From contig DKFC01000049.1 of assembly GCA_002452745.1 (NCBI GenBank), positions 1 through 48,365 of the forward strand: DNA of 48,365 nucleotides. The letters are read 5' to 3'. The notes under the pieces are model-generated. The model saw only the letters and a list, made by a program, of their open reading frames with translations. It made no database searches and had not been told where the DNA came from. Positions 40,245-48,365 of this stretch are shown here, piece after piece. Every line of letters begins with the position of its first letter. Position 1 is the first letter of the stretch. This DNA comes from Firmicutes bacterium UBA6806 (GTDB taxonomy: Bacteria; Bacillota; Clostridia; Peptostreptococcales; Acidaminobacteraceae). Both the position numbers and the translations under genes were made by a program.

Positions 40245-41639
40245 ATGGAAAAAACATTTGAACAGCTTAAATGGGAAATGGAAATTATAGACGAATTTAT
40301 AGAGAAGGCTTATGAAGGTCTTATCATCATAGATCACAAGGGGAACATCATAAAATTCAAGTACGAACGCCTTTTGGATGTCAAAGAAGAAGAAGTAATC
40401 GGAAGGCATGTAACGGAAGTTATTGAAAATACACGCCTTCATATTGTATTGAAAACAGGGCATCCTGAAATCGGAGATGTGCAAATGATTCGAGGCAACA
40501 ACGTCGTCACTTCGAGAATCCCCATCATTCGTGATGGCAAAGTCGTGGGTGTAGTGGGAACCATTCTTTTTAAAGATGTCACCGAAGTTCAACATATGGC
40601 GGAACACCTTGATCGAATGAAACGTCATGTTAAGAAGTACAAACAAGAGCTGAAACGACTAAATGGTGCCAAGTATACATTTGACGAAATATTGACAAAC
40701 GACAAGCACATGCAGTCCATGATAGATATCGCCAAGAAAACCGCCGTAACAAATTCCTCAGTCTTTGTTGAAGGCGAAAGTGGCACAGGCAAGGAATATT
40801 TCGCCCATGCCATCCATGAAAACAGTTATCGAAAATACGGACCTTTTGTTAAAATCAACTGTGCCAGCATCCCCGAAAATCTCATCGAATCAGAACTTTT
40901 TGGCTATGAACCTGGAGCTTTTACTGGGGCTTCCAATCATGGCAAAATTGGCAAATTTGAACTGGCAAATGGTGGTACGATTTTTCTTGATGAACTCAAT
41001 TCCATGCCTCTTGAAATGCAGGGAAAATTACTTCGAGTTATTGAAGAACGAGAACTTGAACGAATCGGCGGCAATTCGCGCATTCAATTGGATGTTCGCT
41101 TTATCTCTGCCTGCAATCAAAATTTAGCCTCACTTGTGGCTGACGGCAAATTCAGAAGCGACCTCTATTATCGTCTCAATGTCGTCCACTTAAAACTGCC
41201 TCCACTAAAAAATCGTAAAAAAGACATTTCCATGTTTGCGCATCATTATCTAAAGTTCTTTTCCAACGACTATCCAAATTGTCCCAATGGCTATTCAAGA
41301 GAAGCACTCCACGCACTAGAGGCTTATCATTGGCCTGGAAATGTCAGAGAACTCAGAAATGTGGTGGAAAGTGCCATCAACCTCTCTACAAAACCCTCCA
41401 TCACCGCCTCAGATCTTCCCGACTACATTTATCAAACAAAATCTTCAGAGGGCATAAAATTTGAAATAGATTCCGATTTTGATGGCGACTTAAAGTCACA
41501 TATGGATAGAATTGAAGGTGAAATTATTTTAAAAGCTATCAATCAAGCTCATGGCAACAGGACGGAAGCAGCCAAGTTACTTGGAATTCACAGAACGGCC
41601 CTGTATAAGAAGCTCAGCAAACTCGGCATCATGGAATGA
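40245..41639 (+). CDS. sigma-54-dependent activator with PAS sensor
   Basis: A 464-residue enhancer-binding protein. A PAS-type sensor covers about residues 15-120 (YEGLIIIDHKGNIIKF), then comes a coiled linker. The AAA+ domain has Walker A GESGTGKE, the sigma-54-contacting GAFTGA motif, GGTIFLDEL and a conserved R-finger segment. A Fis-type helix-turn-helix ends the protein (NRTEAAKLLGIHRTALYKKLSKLGI). It lacks a receiver domain, so it probably responds to a ligand bound by PAS. It is the obvious activator of the sigma-54 promoter in front of the fatty-acid transporter. Its own ribosome-binding site is weak (AGGATGG). Confidence 0.94.
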   Translation: MEKTFEQLKWEMEIIDEFIEKAYEGLIIIDHKGNIIKFKYERLLDVKEEEVIGRHVTEVIENTRLHIVLKTGHPEIGDVQMIRGNNVVTSRIPIIRDGKVVGVVGTILFKDVTEVQHMAEHLDRMKRHVKKYKQELKRLNGAKYTFDEILTNDKHMQSMIDIAKKTAVTNSSVFVEGESGTGKEYFAHAIHENSYRKYGPFVKINCASIPENLIESELFGYEPGAFTGASNHGKIGKFELANGGTIFLDELNSMPLEMQGKLLRVIEERELERIGGNSRIQLDVRFISACNQNLASLVADGKFRSDLYYRLNVVHLKLPPLKNRKKDISMFAHHYLKFFSNDYPNCPNGYSREALHALEAYHWPGNVRELRNVVESAINLSTKPSITASDLPDYIYQTKSSEGIKFEIDSDFDGDLKSHMDRIEGEIILKAINQAHGNRTEAAKLLGIHRTALYKKLSKLGIME

Positions 41640-41670
41640 TTTTTATTACAGTTCTTAAGCAGACACTAAA

Positions 41671-41713
41671 AAAGAGTTATTGTCCTCTATCATGAGAGAT
41701 GCAATAACTCTTT
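41671..41713. terminator. bidirectional terminator between activator and marR genes
   Basis: A perfect 12-bp stem AAAGAGTTATTG / CAATAACTCTTT (41671-41682, 41702-41713) between convergent genes; A and T runs lie on the two sides. Confidence 0.85.
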
Positions 41714-41785
41714 AAAATTATTCTTCCATATTATTTATTATCATTCACATTGGTTTTATACATTTAAATTGCCGAACAATTCATT

Positions 41786-42283
41786 TTACTTACTATTAAA
41801 GTCATTGATTATGCCCATTTGGAGTTTTCGCATGAGCTGATTAAGTGTGTTTCTCTCGTCTTCTGACAGAGCTTGAACCATTATTTCACTGAATTCTTTA
41901 TGGAGAAATCTCACTTCGTCAAATAATGCCATTCCCTTATCGGTAAGAAAGGCTCTCGTAGACCTTCGATCTGTCTTACTACGCCTTTTGACCACAAGCA
42001 TTTCCCTTTCCATGCGCTCAATCAATGTCGTCATATTGGCTTTGCTCACCAACATCAGTTCCCCCAGTTCTGAAAGTGCCATCCCCTCTTGCTTTGTGCT
42101 CAAGAGCAACAGTACAAAAAACTTAGGTTCCGATATATTGTATTTTTCGAACAGCTTGTTATAGACAAGTCTCATAACGCCCTCTGTTTTCAAAATATTC
42201 AATATCGTCTGCCCTGATGAAAATTCAACAAACTCATACGCATTTACATAACGATGCAAACTCTCCACTTCTATCTTAATCAA
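41786..42283 (-). CDS. MarR-family transcriptional regulator
   Basis: A 165-residue MarR regulator. The winged-helix region reads MALSELGELMLVSKANMTTLIERMEREMLVVKRRSKTDRRSTRAFLTDKG, with the typical DRR wing. The start is TTG at 42283, after GGAGG that overlaps the stop of the ABC-2 gene. It is the last gene of the exporter operon and probably represses its promoter through the palindrome at 45622-45641. Confidence 0.92.
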   Translation of the reverse strand: MIKIEVESLHRYVNAYEFVEFSSGQTILNILKTEGVMRLVYNKLFEKYNISEPKFFVLLLLSTKQEGMALSELGELMLVSKANMTTLIERMEREMLVVKRRSKTDRRSTRAFLTDKGMALFDEVRFLHKEFSEIMVQALSEDERNTLNQLMRKLQMGIINDFNSK

Positions 42284-42285
42284 TG

Positions 42286-43383
42286 TCAGTCCTCCTTTGG
42301 TATCAGCCTCTTAACAGATGTAATTCTGCCAATCACCAACCACAGAACCCCAAAAATCATCATTTGAACTATATTTGAGCCAAAACTTGATGGGAACTGG
42401 CCTTTGATTAGGTAATCCCTCAGTGGCGATACCATGTAAATCAACGGCCAAATGCCCTTAATGATGACAGTGAGCACTGCTGGCATCTTAAAAATAGGCC
42501 AGACATATCCAGCTGTCAAGAAAGATGGCAATGACATCATCATACAGAATTGAGTCGCTCTCAGATCATTTCGTGTCAATGCTCCTATGGTCATGGCAGT
42601 TCCCATGAGACACAGCAGATAAAATCCAGCCATGCCCGCTGCCACCAATATACTTCCACGAATTTGAACCCCCACGATGTGTTCAAGAACCAGCAAGCAT
42701 AACAAATATGCTCCAGTTCCCACCAAAGCGTGAATGCCTGCTTTGATGATTGTATTCTGCTGATCCTTAATATAGTTTACCACAAAAATCGAAAGAAACA
42801 ACTGCTGCACTAGTACGAGAACCATTCCCGGCATGACGTAATACTTATATGTTAGTTTCGAATCCCATAAGATATTGGTGTTAAACTGGATCAGCTTTGC
42901 ATAGTTTTCAGCGGTGCTCTCTTGAACGCCTTTTCCCTCTAGAAACTGAATATTGACCCCTGCATTAATGGTGTTCAAAATCTCAGAGGCAGACGCCACA
43001 GCATTGTTGGCAATGGCAATATTGGTACCGTCCACAACCAATGCCGCAGTGGTGCCTTTCTTGCTCTTCATGTCACTTTGAAAATGGCTTGGAATCACGA
43101 GTCCCATGTAAACCTGTTTAGTCTCTATCAGCTTTTCCATGCTCTCCATATCATTTACTGACTCAGTTACCACGTAGCGCTCATGCTTTCCAAATTCATC
43201 TATAATACTTCTTGAAAGTGCCGTATGATCCATGTCATAAACTGCAATCGGAATGTCATTCAGATAGTCATTCGAATAGACATATCCAAAGAACAAAGTA
43301 AAAAATAGTGGACCCAATACCATAAAAACGAGATTTTTAGGCACGGAGAAGAATTTTTTTAATTCAGTCGTTAATTTCTGCAT
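42286..43383 (-). CDS. ABC-2 type transporter permease (second of pair)
   Basis: A 365-residue membrane protein of the ABC-2 (YhhJ/YbhR-like) family: an N-terminal membrane helix, a large extracellular domain (VAVYDMDHTALSRSIIDEFGKHERYVVTESVND), then about five helices at the C-terminus with YYVMPGMVLVLVQQLFLSI. ATG 43383 is supported by GGGAGGAGG upstream; the frame is open to 43449 within the previous gene. It overlaps the first permease gene by 20 bases. It should pair with it as an exporter of drugs or lipids. Confidence 0.85.
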   Translation of the reverse strand: MQKLTTELKKFFSVPKNLVFMVLGPLFFTLFFGYVYSNDYLNDIPIAVYDMDHTALSRSIIDEFGKHERYVVTESVNDMESMEKLIETKQVYMGLVIPSHFQSDMKSKKGTTAALVVDGTNIAIANNAVASASEILNTINAGVNIQFLEGKGVQESTAENYAKLIQFNTNILWDSKLTYKYYVMPGMVLVLVQQLFLSIFVVNYIKDQQNTIIKAGIHALVGTGAYLLCLLVLEHIVGVQIRGSILVAAGMAGFYLLCLMGTAMTIGALTRNDLRATQFCMMMSLPSFLTAGYVWPIFKMPAVLTVIIKGIWPLIYMVSPLRDYLIKGQFPSSFGSNIVQMMIFGVLWLVIGRITSVKRLIPKED

Positions 43384-44476
43384 GCTGTCCTCCTCCCGAT
43401 CTAATTCTAATTGTATTGAGCACAAAGGCAGCCACTGAAGCCACGGCAAAGATAATCATTAATTTAATCAGATTTTCTCCATAGACATAGGAATTCCCCT
43501 TGAGCATCAAATCCCTCAATGTATCTCCATAGTAGGTAAATGGCATGAGGTGAGAGATTCTCTGAATTCCATCAGGCATCGAAATGAGCGGCCAAGTGTA
43601 CCCAGATAAAATCGAACTTGGAATAAACCAAAGTGCCCCCACTTGAGATGCAAACACTTTGTTATTCAGTCCTGAGGCAATTGCCAAACTCACAGCTGTA
43701 ACCGCGAGGTTAAAGAGGGCAGTCAACAAAATGATTTGTAAAAGACTCCCTTTAATAGGTGTTTTAAAGAACACAGACTGAACTGCAACAATGCCTAGCA
43801 TAGATACGAATCCCAGTGTGCTAAAATTCAACAAATACCGCACAAATGACTGTTTAAACGTTTCTCTTTCTCGTCTTGAAAAAACAGCACTGGCATTCAT
43901 GGCAAGCCCCACTTGTACAAGTGCAGTCATCATCCCAGGCAACAGGAAATTGATGTAATTTCTCGTTGGGTTTCCAAGCAACCTAGTGGTGATGGAAATT
44001 GGCATGGCGGTATTGAGTGCTTCATGTTCCGATATGTTGAATTTGCCTTGATAAAGCGACATCATAGCACCAGTCTTTATGGTTAGTAAAATCTCTGATG
44101 ATCTTATTTTAGTGAAAGAGGCCAGAGATAACTGACTTCCATCAATTACCAAATCAACCGTTGGCGCTTTCGCTCCCTTGACATCCTTTGTAAAGTTCAC
44201 TGGAATAGCCAATCCGAACTGCACTTTTCCCTCTGACATGAGTGTTTCAATCTCTTTTATAGACTCCACATAGTATTGTACATCGAATGTCTCGTTTTCA
44301 TCAAAACTTCTCACAATTTCACGTGTGAGATCTGTGTTATCCCCGAGATACACCGCCATTGGAATCTCTCGGAGTTGTTTGTCAATCATCATGGTGCAAG
44401 TGGCTAAATTCACCAAATGAGGCATTAGAATTATGAGAACAAGCGGCACTATATATTTTCTTACTTTCTGTCTCAT
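43364..44476 (-). CDS. ABC-2 type transporter permease (first of pair)
   Basis: A 370-residue paralogue of the downstream permease with the same layout: an N-terminal helix, a large outside domain (MAVYLGDNTDLTREIVRSFDENETFDVQYYVES, LAIPVNFTKDV), and C-terminal helices with NYINFLLPGMMTALVQVGLAMNAS. It begins 13 bases after the HlyD-family adaptor gene. No ATPase gene lies in the operon, so energy must come from an ATPase encoded elsewhere or from another mechanism. Confidence 0.85.
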   Translation of the reverse strand: MRQKVRKYIVPLVLIILMPHLVNLATCTMMIDKQLREIPMAVYLGDNTDLTREIVRSFDENETFDVQYYVESIKEIETLMSEGKVQFGLAIPVNFTKDVKGAKAPTVDLVIDGSQLSLASFTKIRSSEILLTIKTGAMMSLYQGKFNISEHEALNTAMPISITTRLLGNPTRNYINFLLPGMMTALVQVGLAMNASAVFSRRERETFKQSFVRYLLNFSTLGFVSMLGIVAVQSVFFKTPIKGSLLQIILLTALFNLAVTAVSLAIASGLNNKVFASQVGALWFIPSSILSGYTWPLISMPDGIQRISHLMPFTYYGDTLRDLMLKGNSYVYGENLIKLMIIFAVASVAAFVLNTIRIRSGGGQHAEIND

Positions 44477-44489
44477 CGCCTATTCCTTT

Positions 44490-45554
44490 CTATTGTCCCA
44501 CCTTTACAAATGCGGTCATTCCCGGTCTGAAAAGTTCTTCTGGATTGTCTACTTTTACTTTTACAGAATAAGAGACCAAATCAAAATCTCCATTTTCATT
44601 ACTTGCTCTCTTAACAGCAAAATCTGCTTTCTTGTTGATTTGTGTAACAACACCTTCAAAAGATTTATCTTCATATGCCAGAGTTGTCACAGTCACTTTA
44701 TCATTTTCTTTAAATTTACCCAATTCTTTTTCTGAAATATTTAATACAATCCAAGTATCCGTTAAATCAGTTATTGTGGCAATGTTCATCCCTGTTGAAA
44801 CCATTTCTCCGCTTGAAGTGTTCACTGAAGTCACATAACCAGACAAAGGTGCTTTAATAGAGGCATCTGTGATATAAGTATCCACCTCTGTAATACCTGC
44901 AAGCGCCTGTGCATATTTTTCTTCTGCCGCTGCCACATTCATGAGCGCTGCCGCAACTTGTCCTTTATAAGCAGTCACTTGTCCTTTTGCAGCCTCAATA
45001 TCTTCTTGTCTTGCCCCTTCTTTTGCCATTTTTAAATCTTGTGATGCCACGTCAAGTTTTGTGGAAATCTCGTCAAAACTTGCTTCAGATATTGCACCAT
45101 TATTGTATAGTGTTTCAATTCTGTCGTAATTTTTTTTGACAATGTCATATGCAGCCTGAGCTTTTGCAATTTCCTCTGCTCGAGCGCCATTTTGTGCTTT
45201 TGTCAAAGTAGCTTCAGCCGCATCTAACTGGCCTTGCGCTGCTTCTGATTGAGCTTTTGCAGCATCAATGCCGGCAAGTGCAGCTTTGGAAACTGCCACA
45301 AGTCCATCTCTCTTCGCTTGTAAATCCTTTGCATCTACAACTGCGACAACTGCTTCTGAATCAATAAACTCACCCTCTTCCACATCAACTTCTGAGAGTC
45401 TCCCAGCTATTTTGGAATTAATATCGACGCTGTTGGCTTCAACCGTTCCTTGAAAGACAGTTTTATCCGCATTTTCCACGGCTTGTTGACATCCTGTTGA
45501 CATGATAAGTGCCAATGATAATAACATAGAAAAAATAAATCGTTTTGTTTTCAT
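44490..45554 (-). CDS. HlyD/EmrA-type membrane fusion lipoprotein
   Basis: A 354-residue efflux adaptor. The signal peptide ends in an STGC lipobox with cysteine 22. A lipoyl-like region (VDINSKIAGRLSEVDVEEGEFI) is followed by a long alanine-rich coiled coil (about residues 85-215) and a second lipoyl and beta-barrel part (ASIKAPLSGYVTSVNTSSGEMV). It would link the two ABC-2 permeases to the outside. AAGGAG precedes the ATG. It is the first gene of the operon, behind a promoter covered by a palindrome. Confidence 0.9.
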   Translation of the reverse strand: MKTKRFIFSMLLSLALIMSTGCQQAVENADKTVFQGTVEANSVDINSKIAGRLSEVDVEEGEFIDSEAVVAVVDAKDLQAKRDGLVAVSKAALAGIDAAKAQSEAAQGQLDAAEATLTKAQNGARAEEIAKAQAAYDIVKKNYDRIETLYNNGAISEASFDEISTKLDVASQDLKMAKEGARQEDIEAAKGQVTAYKGQVAAALMNVAAAEEKYAQALAGITEVDTYITDASIKAPLSGYVTSVNTSSGEMVSTGMNIATITDLTDTWIVLNISEKELGKFKENDKVTVTTLAYEDKSFEGVVTQINKKADFAVKRASNENGDFDLVSYSVKVKVDNPEELFRPGMTAFVKVGQ

Positions 45555-45600
45555 TGTTTTTCAAACTCCTTTTTAAGTCTTTATACTGTGAACATGTTAT

Positions 45601-45641
45601 AGTATACGCTCAAAAATGAATTTAGTAAATATGTTTACTAA
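45601..45641 (-). promoter_or_regulatory. exporter operon promoter with MarR-type operator
   Basis: On the minus strand TTTACT (complement of 45624-45629), 17-base spacer and TATACT (complement of 45601-45606). TTAGTAAATATGTTTACTAA (45622-45641) has perfect 8-base arms and covers the -35, the classical place for a MarR operator. Confidence 0.75.
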
Positions 45642-45730
45642 TATTTTTTTATCGTTTTTCCTATTTTTTTTTTGAAAAATTTCCATGTCAATGAGTTCTC
45701 CCCACACTTACCAGTCATTTTGTACGAGAA

Positions 45731-45762
45731 AAGCCATGAAGGTTTCAATCACTTCATGGCTT
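45731..45762 (-). terminator. hairpin terminator after GNAT gene
   Basis: A perfect 11-bp stem AAGCCATGAAG / CTTCATGGCTT (45731-45741, 45752-45762), with a short T-run on the minus strand. It separates the acetyltransferase from the exporter operon. Confidence 0.65.
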
Positions 45763-45847
45763 CACGTGTATGCTATTAAAGCACTTTTATTGTAAAGTTG
45801 TTGATTTTACAAGTTAAAAACATTTCTAAGAAATTTATATTTTCATA

Positions 45848-46414
45848 TCATAATATTAGCTTTTGAACTTCAACCGTCCCTCTCTTCACAGACTTAAAAC
45901 CTAGTTTTTGGTACATATCTAGTCGACCTCTGTACTGTTTTTCCCTTGGAATGTCAGAAGCCTCTACCACTGGTAAAGCAATTATCGAATCATACTCTTC
46001 AATGCGATATGCCTCTATGGCTGCAGAGAGTAGTTTACTCGCAAGTCCCTTACCTCTATATTCAGGGTGAATTACGAAACAAATGACAACAGCAACTCTT
46101 TCATCTGCCACAAATGGATCAAGTACATGTTCCAATCGTTTAAAAGATGTCACAGGATTAATATTGCACCATCCAATCGCCTTCTCTTCCTCAAAAGCCA
46201 TGTACCCCCCCATTTGTCCTGCCTCAATTTCAGCTTTGGCTTCTGCTTTGTTCATGTCACCGTCTCTTCTTTGCCACTCCTCTTGAGAACAATCCTGGTG
46301 ATAGTATCTGCAAAAGCAGGATGCCCAGTGCGGTGAATGCTCAAAGCTCAACTTTTCAAAATAATCTGTAAATATGTCCGCCATCGACGGATCCAAAGCC
46401 TTTATCGTAATCAT
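45848..46414 (-). CDS. GNAT family N-acetyltransferase
   Basis: A 188-residue acetyltransferase. The CoA-binding loop is clear (FVIHPEYRGKGLASKLL, about residues 113-129), followed by LDMYQKLGFKSVKRG. The N-terminal half contains a C-F-C-R-Y-Y stretch and an aromatic-rich region. The ATG at 46414 follows GGAGG; the frame is open ten codons earlier. It follows the HAD gene in the same direction after 64 bases. Substrate unknown. Confidence 0.85.
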   Translation of the reverse strand: MITIKALDPSMADIFTDYFEKLSFEHSPHWASCFCRYYHQDCSQEEWQRRDGDMNKAEAKAEIEAGQMGGYMAFEEEKAIGWCNINPVTSFKRLEHVLDPFVADERVAVVICFVIHPEYRGKGLASKLLSAAIEAYRIEEYDSIIALPVVEASDIPREKQYRGRLDMYQKLGFKSVKRGTVEVQKLIL

Positions 46415-46478
46415 AGTTTCCTCCATTTTATATTCTATTCTCATTATATTGGGCCACAGAGGAACTGTAAAGTTATTT

Positions 46479-47147
46479 TCAGAATATTCGTTCTGTTCGG
46501 GTATTTAACATTCCTGTGCCGTGTTCTGAAACTAATTTAAGTAGCTCTATTGGAGTTTTGGCCTGATAGTGCTCACCATCCACATCAAAAGTCATTCCAC
46601 CCCATTCAGCTTTTATAAACTTTATATTTGCCCTCTTTGCTGCTTCATAATCATGAATTGTATCCCCGATGTACACGGTTTCGCTTGGATTAAAGCCATT
46701 GATATTCATGGCATAAATGAGAGGATCGGGATTGGGCTTGTGTTTATCTGTATGATCCGCTGTGATAATCGAGCGAAAGAAGCTTTTCAGGGCGGTCAAA
46801 AGCGGATCGTTTTCGACTTCATAATTTGTTCTAGAGGTTACAATGCCAAGTCCAAAACCTGCCGATTTTAGAACAGATAACGTCCCCTGAATCCCATAAT
46901 AGTATTCAAACATATATTTTCTATGTTCGATTAAAGAACCCCACTGTCTCTGAGCTTCTCGAATATTTTCAAATCCCAGCGCTTTAAGGGTATAGCATCC
47001 GGGTATGCCTTCATACTTCATCAACTCATCAAATGAATATGATTTCTTACCTGACATGGTCAGCAAGTCTTGTAACCCCATCAAATTTGCAGTTGTTGTG
47101 TTAATTAACGTCCCATCCACATCAAACAAAATATTTCTAAACTTCAT
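46479..47147 (-). CDS. HAD-superfamily hydrolase (phosphoglycolate phosphatase-like)
   Basis: A 222-residue HAD hydrolase. Motif I is FDVDGTL with the nucleophile aspartate at about residue 9, motif II LGIVTSRT, motif III K in HKPNPDP and motif IV YIGDTIHDYEAAKRA. A helical cap lies between motifs I and II. Such enzymes remove phosphate from small molecules such as phosphoglycolate or pyrophosphate. GGAGG supports ATG 47147; a GTG at 47162 is also in frame. Confidence 0.9.
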   Translation of the reverse strand: MKFRNILFDVDGTLINTTTANLMGLQDLLTMSGKKSYSFDELMKYEGIPGCYTLKALGFENIREAQRQWGSLIEHRKYMFEYYYGIQGTLSVLKSAGFGLGIVTSRTNYEVENDPLLTALKSFFRSIITADHTDKHKPNPDPLIYAMNINGFNPSETVYIGDTIHDYEAAKRANIKFIKAEWGGMTFDVDGEHYQAKTPIELLKLVSEHGTGMLNTRTERIF

Positions 47148-47309
47148 ATCAATATCCTCCACATTGCTATTTCAGGCTATATCATGCACGTTTTCTTGCA
47201 ACTTATTGCTTTTTTATGCTGTTTTTTTAATTTCATATTAGCACATTCCCCTTTTCATTTCAAGCATAAACAGGTATAATAATGCATAAATACGAAAGGA
47301 GATTTCATT

Positions 47310-48074
47310 ATGTTTCTTCAAGAACGGCATCATAGGATTTTAGAACTTTTAAATGAAAACAAACGCGTCATCGTCTCAGACCTATCAGATATATTGAACG
47401 TCTCAGTGGATACCATCCGACGAGACCTCAGCCATATGGAATCTCAAAAACTACTGGTTCGGACTTTTGGTGGCGCTATTCTTCCCGACAACATGAACGC
47501 CTGTCCCTCCCTCCAAATTAGAAAGGAACTCTACTCTGGAGAAAAGTCACTCTTGGGCAAAAAAGCTGCCGATTTGATACAATCTGGGGATACAATTTTC
47601 CTCGAAGGCTCTTCAACCACCCTCTTTATAATCCCATATCTAAAAGATAAAGAGGACGTTACCGTTATTACAAACGCCATTGAGGTTGCAGCAGAGATCA
47701 TAAATACAGCACCACACTTAACGCTTTATGTAATTGGTGGTGTTGTAAAAAGTCATATTGGAGGTGCTGTTGGAAGTGATGCACTTTTAAAGCTAAGAGA
47801 ATTCAGGGTGGATAAAGTCTTTCTTTCCACCATTGGCTTCACCGAAGAAGGCATCTTTGATACAGATTTTGATGAAGTTTTGTTTAAAAGGCAGTTGATT
47901 GCATGTGGATCAAAAGTCTATTTCTTATTTGATGCCTCTAAGGCCAATCGAATGGGTACCATAATCATTTCAAGCTATGACGGTTCATTTAAAATCATCT
48001 CAGAACAAAAACTTCCTGATAAATTGAAGGAAAAAATAGAAGCATCAGCTCCAGGAACTTTGATTCTAAGCTAA
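47310..48074 (+). CDS. DeoR-family transcriptional regulator
   Basis: A 254-residue DeoR regulator. The N-terminal helix-turn-helix (RVIVSDLSDILNVSVDTIRRDLSHMESQKLLVRTFGGAIL) is followed by a sugar-phosphate-binding DeoRC domain (GDTIFLEGSSTTLFIIPYL, TNAIEVAAEI). It usually represses a sugar catabolic operon next to it, which would lie beyond the window. AAAGGAG precedes the ATG, and TATAAT lies about 35 bases upstream. Confidence 0.93.
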   Translation: MFLQERHHRILELLNENKRVIVSDLSDILNVSVDTIRRDLSHMESQKLLVRTFGGAILPDNMNACPSLQIRKELYSGEKSLLGKKAADLIQSGDTIFLEGSSTTLFIIPYLKDKEDVTVITNAIEVAAEIINTAPHLTLYVIGGVVKSHIGGAVGSDALLKLREFRVDKVFLSTIGFTEEGIFDTDFDEVLFKRQLIACGSKVYFLFDASKANRMGTIIISSYDGSFKIISEQKLPDKLKEKIEASAPGTLILS

Positions 48075-48186
48075 GTCAAACCGCATCATAAGAAATTATG
48101 CACTTTAATTCGCCTCACAACTCTATTTGTCCATACTCAAATGAATCCATTATTTTATATCACAAAAAATCCCCGTTTTCACGAGG

Positions 48187-48340
48187 ATTACAGACTGTAG
48201 AAAAAGTCTACAGTCTGAGGACTTTTTGAGAAATGTCAAGAAACGGGAAATGAAGAAGCCTGCATTCGCAGCGTATATAGACATACGTAGGAAGGCAGGC
48301 TTTTGAAATTGACGCCATAATTGGCGTTTGTTATCAAACT
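48187..48340. repeat. small dispersed repeat element (copy 2)
   Basis: The core 48228-48340 matches copy 1 (8257-8369) at roughly 87%. It has an 11-bp perfect hairpin (48191-48201 with 48207-48217), an 8-bp stem (48256-48263 with 48295-48302) and a final hairpin ACGCCA/TGGCGT (48312-48327). Base changes in the last hairpin relative to copy 1 partly preserve pairing. No gene lies in it. I see no 27-bp flanking duplication here. Confidence 0.75.
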
Positions 48341-48341
48341 T

Positions 48342-48365
48342 AAAGGGGCTGTCGGGAAATAGACA
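48342..48365 (+). repeat. start of a third repeat element, cut by the window end
   Basis: GGGGCTGTCGGGAAATAGACA resembles the beginning of the copy 1 core (GAGCTTGTCGAGAAATGTCA). A tandem copy may follow beyond the window. Confidence 0.4.

Noticed and set aside
48187..48365. CRISPR array from the repeat copies
   Set aside because: Copies are about 150 bases with internal hairpins and no regular unique spacers; no cas gene is present.
1..48365. tRNA and rRNA genes
   Set aside because: I looked for TpsiC-loop GGTTCRA motifs with acceptor stems and for conserved rRNA segments and found none convincing; short ones could be missed by eye.

Overview
The window looks like a chromosomal segment of a low-GC Gram-positive anaerobe of the Clostridia (Bacillota). 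The evidence is AT-rich DNA, strong AGGAGG ribosome-binding sites, TTGACA/TATAAT promoters, intrinsic terminators after most units, a glycine riboswitch, a Pho-box-type repeat array, an LDCC mini-protein and Gram-positive regulator families. A genus close to Fusibacter or Acidaminobacter is possible, but this is only an impression. I see no rRNA, tRNA, CRISPR array, prophage or transposase gene.

Layout: (1) 1-6.5 kb, minus strand: a DUF917 (thiohydantoin-desulfurase-like) gene and a complete branched-chain-amino-acid-type ABC importer, livK-H-M-G-F. (2) 6.6-9.4 kb: a PPK2 polyphosphate kinase with a lysine-rich tail, an acetyltransferase, a small repeat element between near-identical 27-bp flanks, and DAHP synthase with a promoter-proximal terminator. 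(3) 9.7-13.2 kb: a three-gene molybdenum hydroxylase (xanthine dehydrogenase family). (4) 13.3-17.8 kb: an acetyltransferase, a 33-residue LDCC mini-protein, a SHOCT-response regulator-histidine kinase unit, and an HD-GYP-like protein that has lost its HD dyad. (5) 17.8-21.1 kb: a TetR regulator with an apparently leaderless mRNA, followed by glutamate-cysteine ligase and an ATP-grasp ligase, probably a thiol-peptide operon. (6) 21.2-25 kb: a glycine riboswitch controlling an ACT-domain protein and UPF0210/DUF711, then a Na/Pi cotransporter behind a four-repeat Pho box. (7) 25-30.2 kb: an autoregulated PadR with a SEDS-like membrane protein, an oxidoreductase, a J-domain protein, a NifX/NifB-type protein and a hypothetical gene. 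(8) 30.2-35.8 kb: a compact folate operon, folE-pabA-pabB-pabC-HD-folP-folBK. (9) 36-41.6 kb: a cyclic-di-GMP phosphodiesterase, then an AtoE-type short-chain fatty acid transporter with paired upstream dyads, a near-perfect sigma-54 promoter and a structured 220-nt leader, followed by its likely sigma-54 activator. (10) 41.8-48.4 kb: a MarR-controlled HlyD/ABC-2 exporter lacking an ATPase gene, an acetyltransferase, a HAD phosphatase, a DeoR regulator and a second copy of the repeat element, with the start of a third at the window edge.

The best candidates for undescribed biology are the structured leader under sigma-54 control before the fatty-acid transporter, the glycine riboswitch in front of the functionally unassigned ACT/UPF0210 pair, the leaderless TetR-thiol ligase operon, and the PadR-controlled SEDS-like protein.
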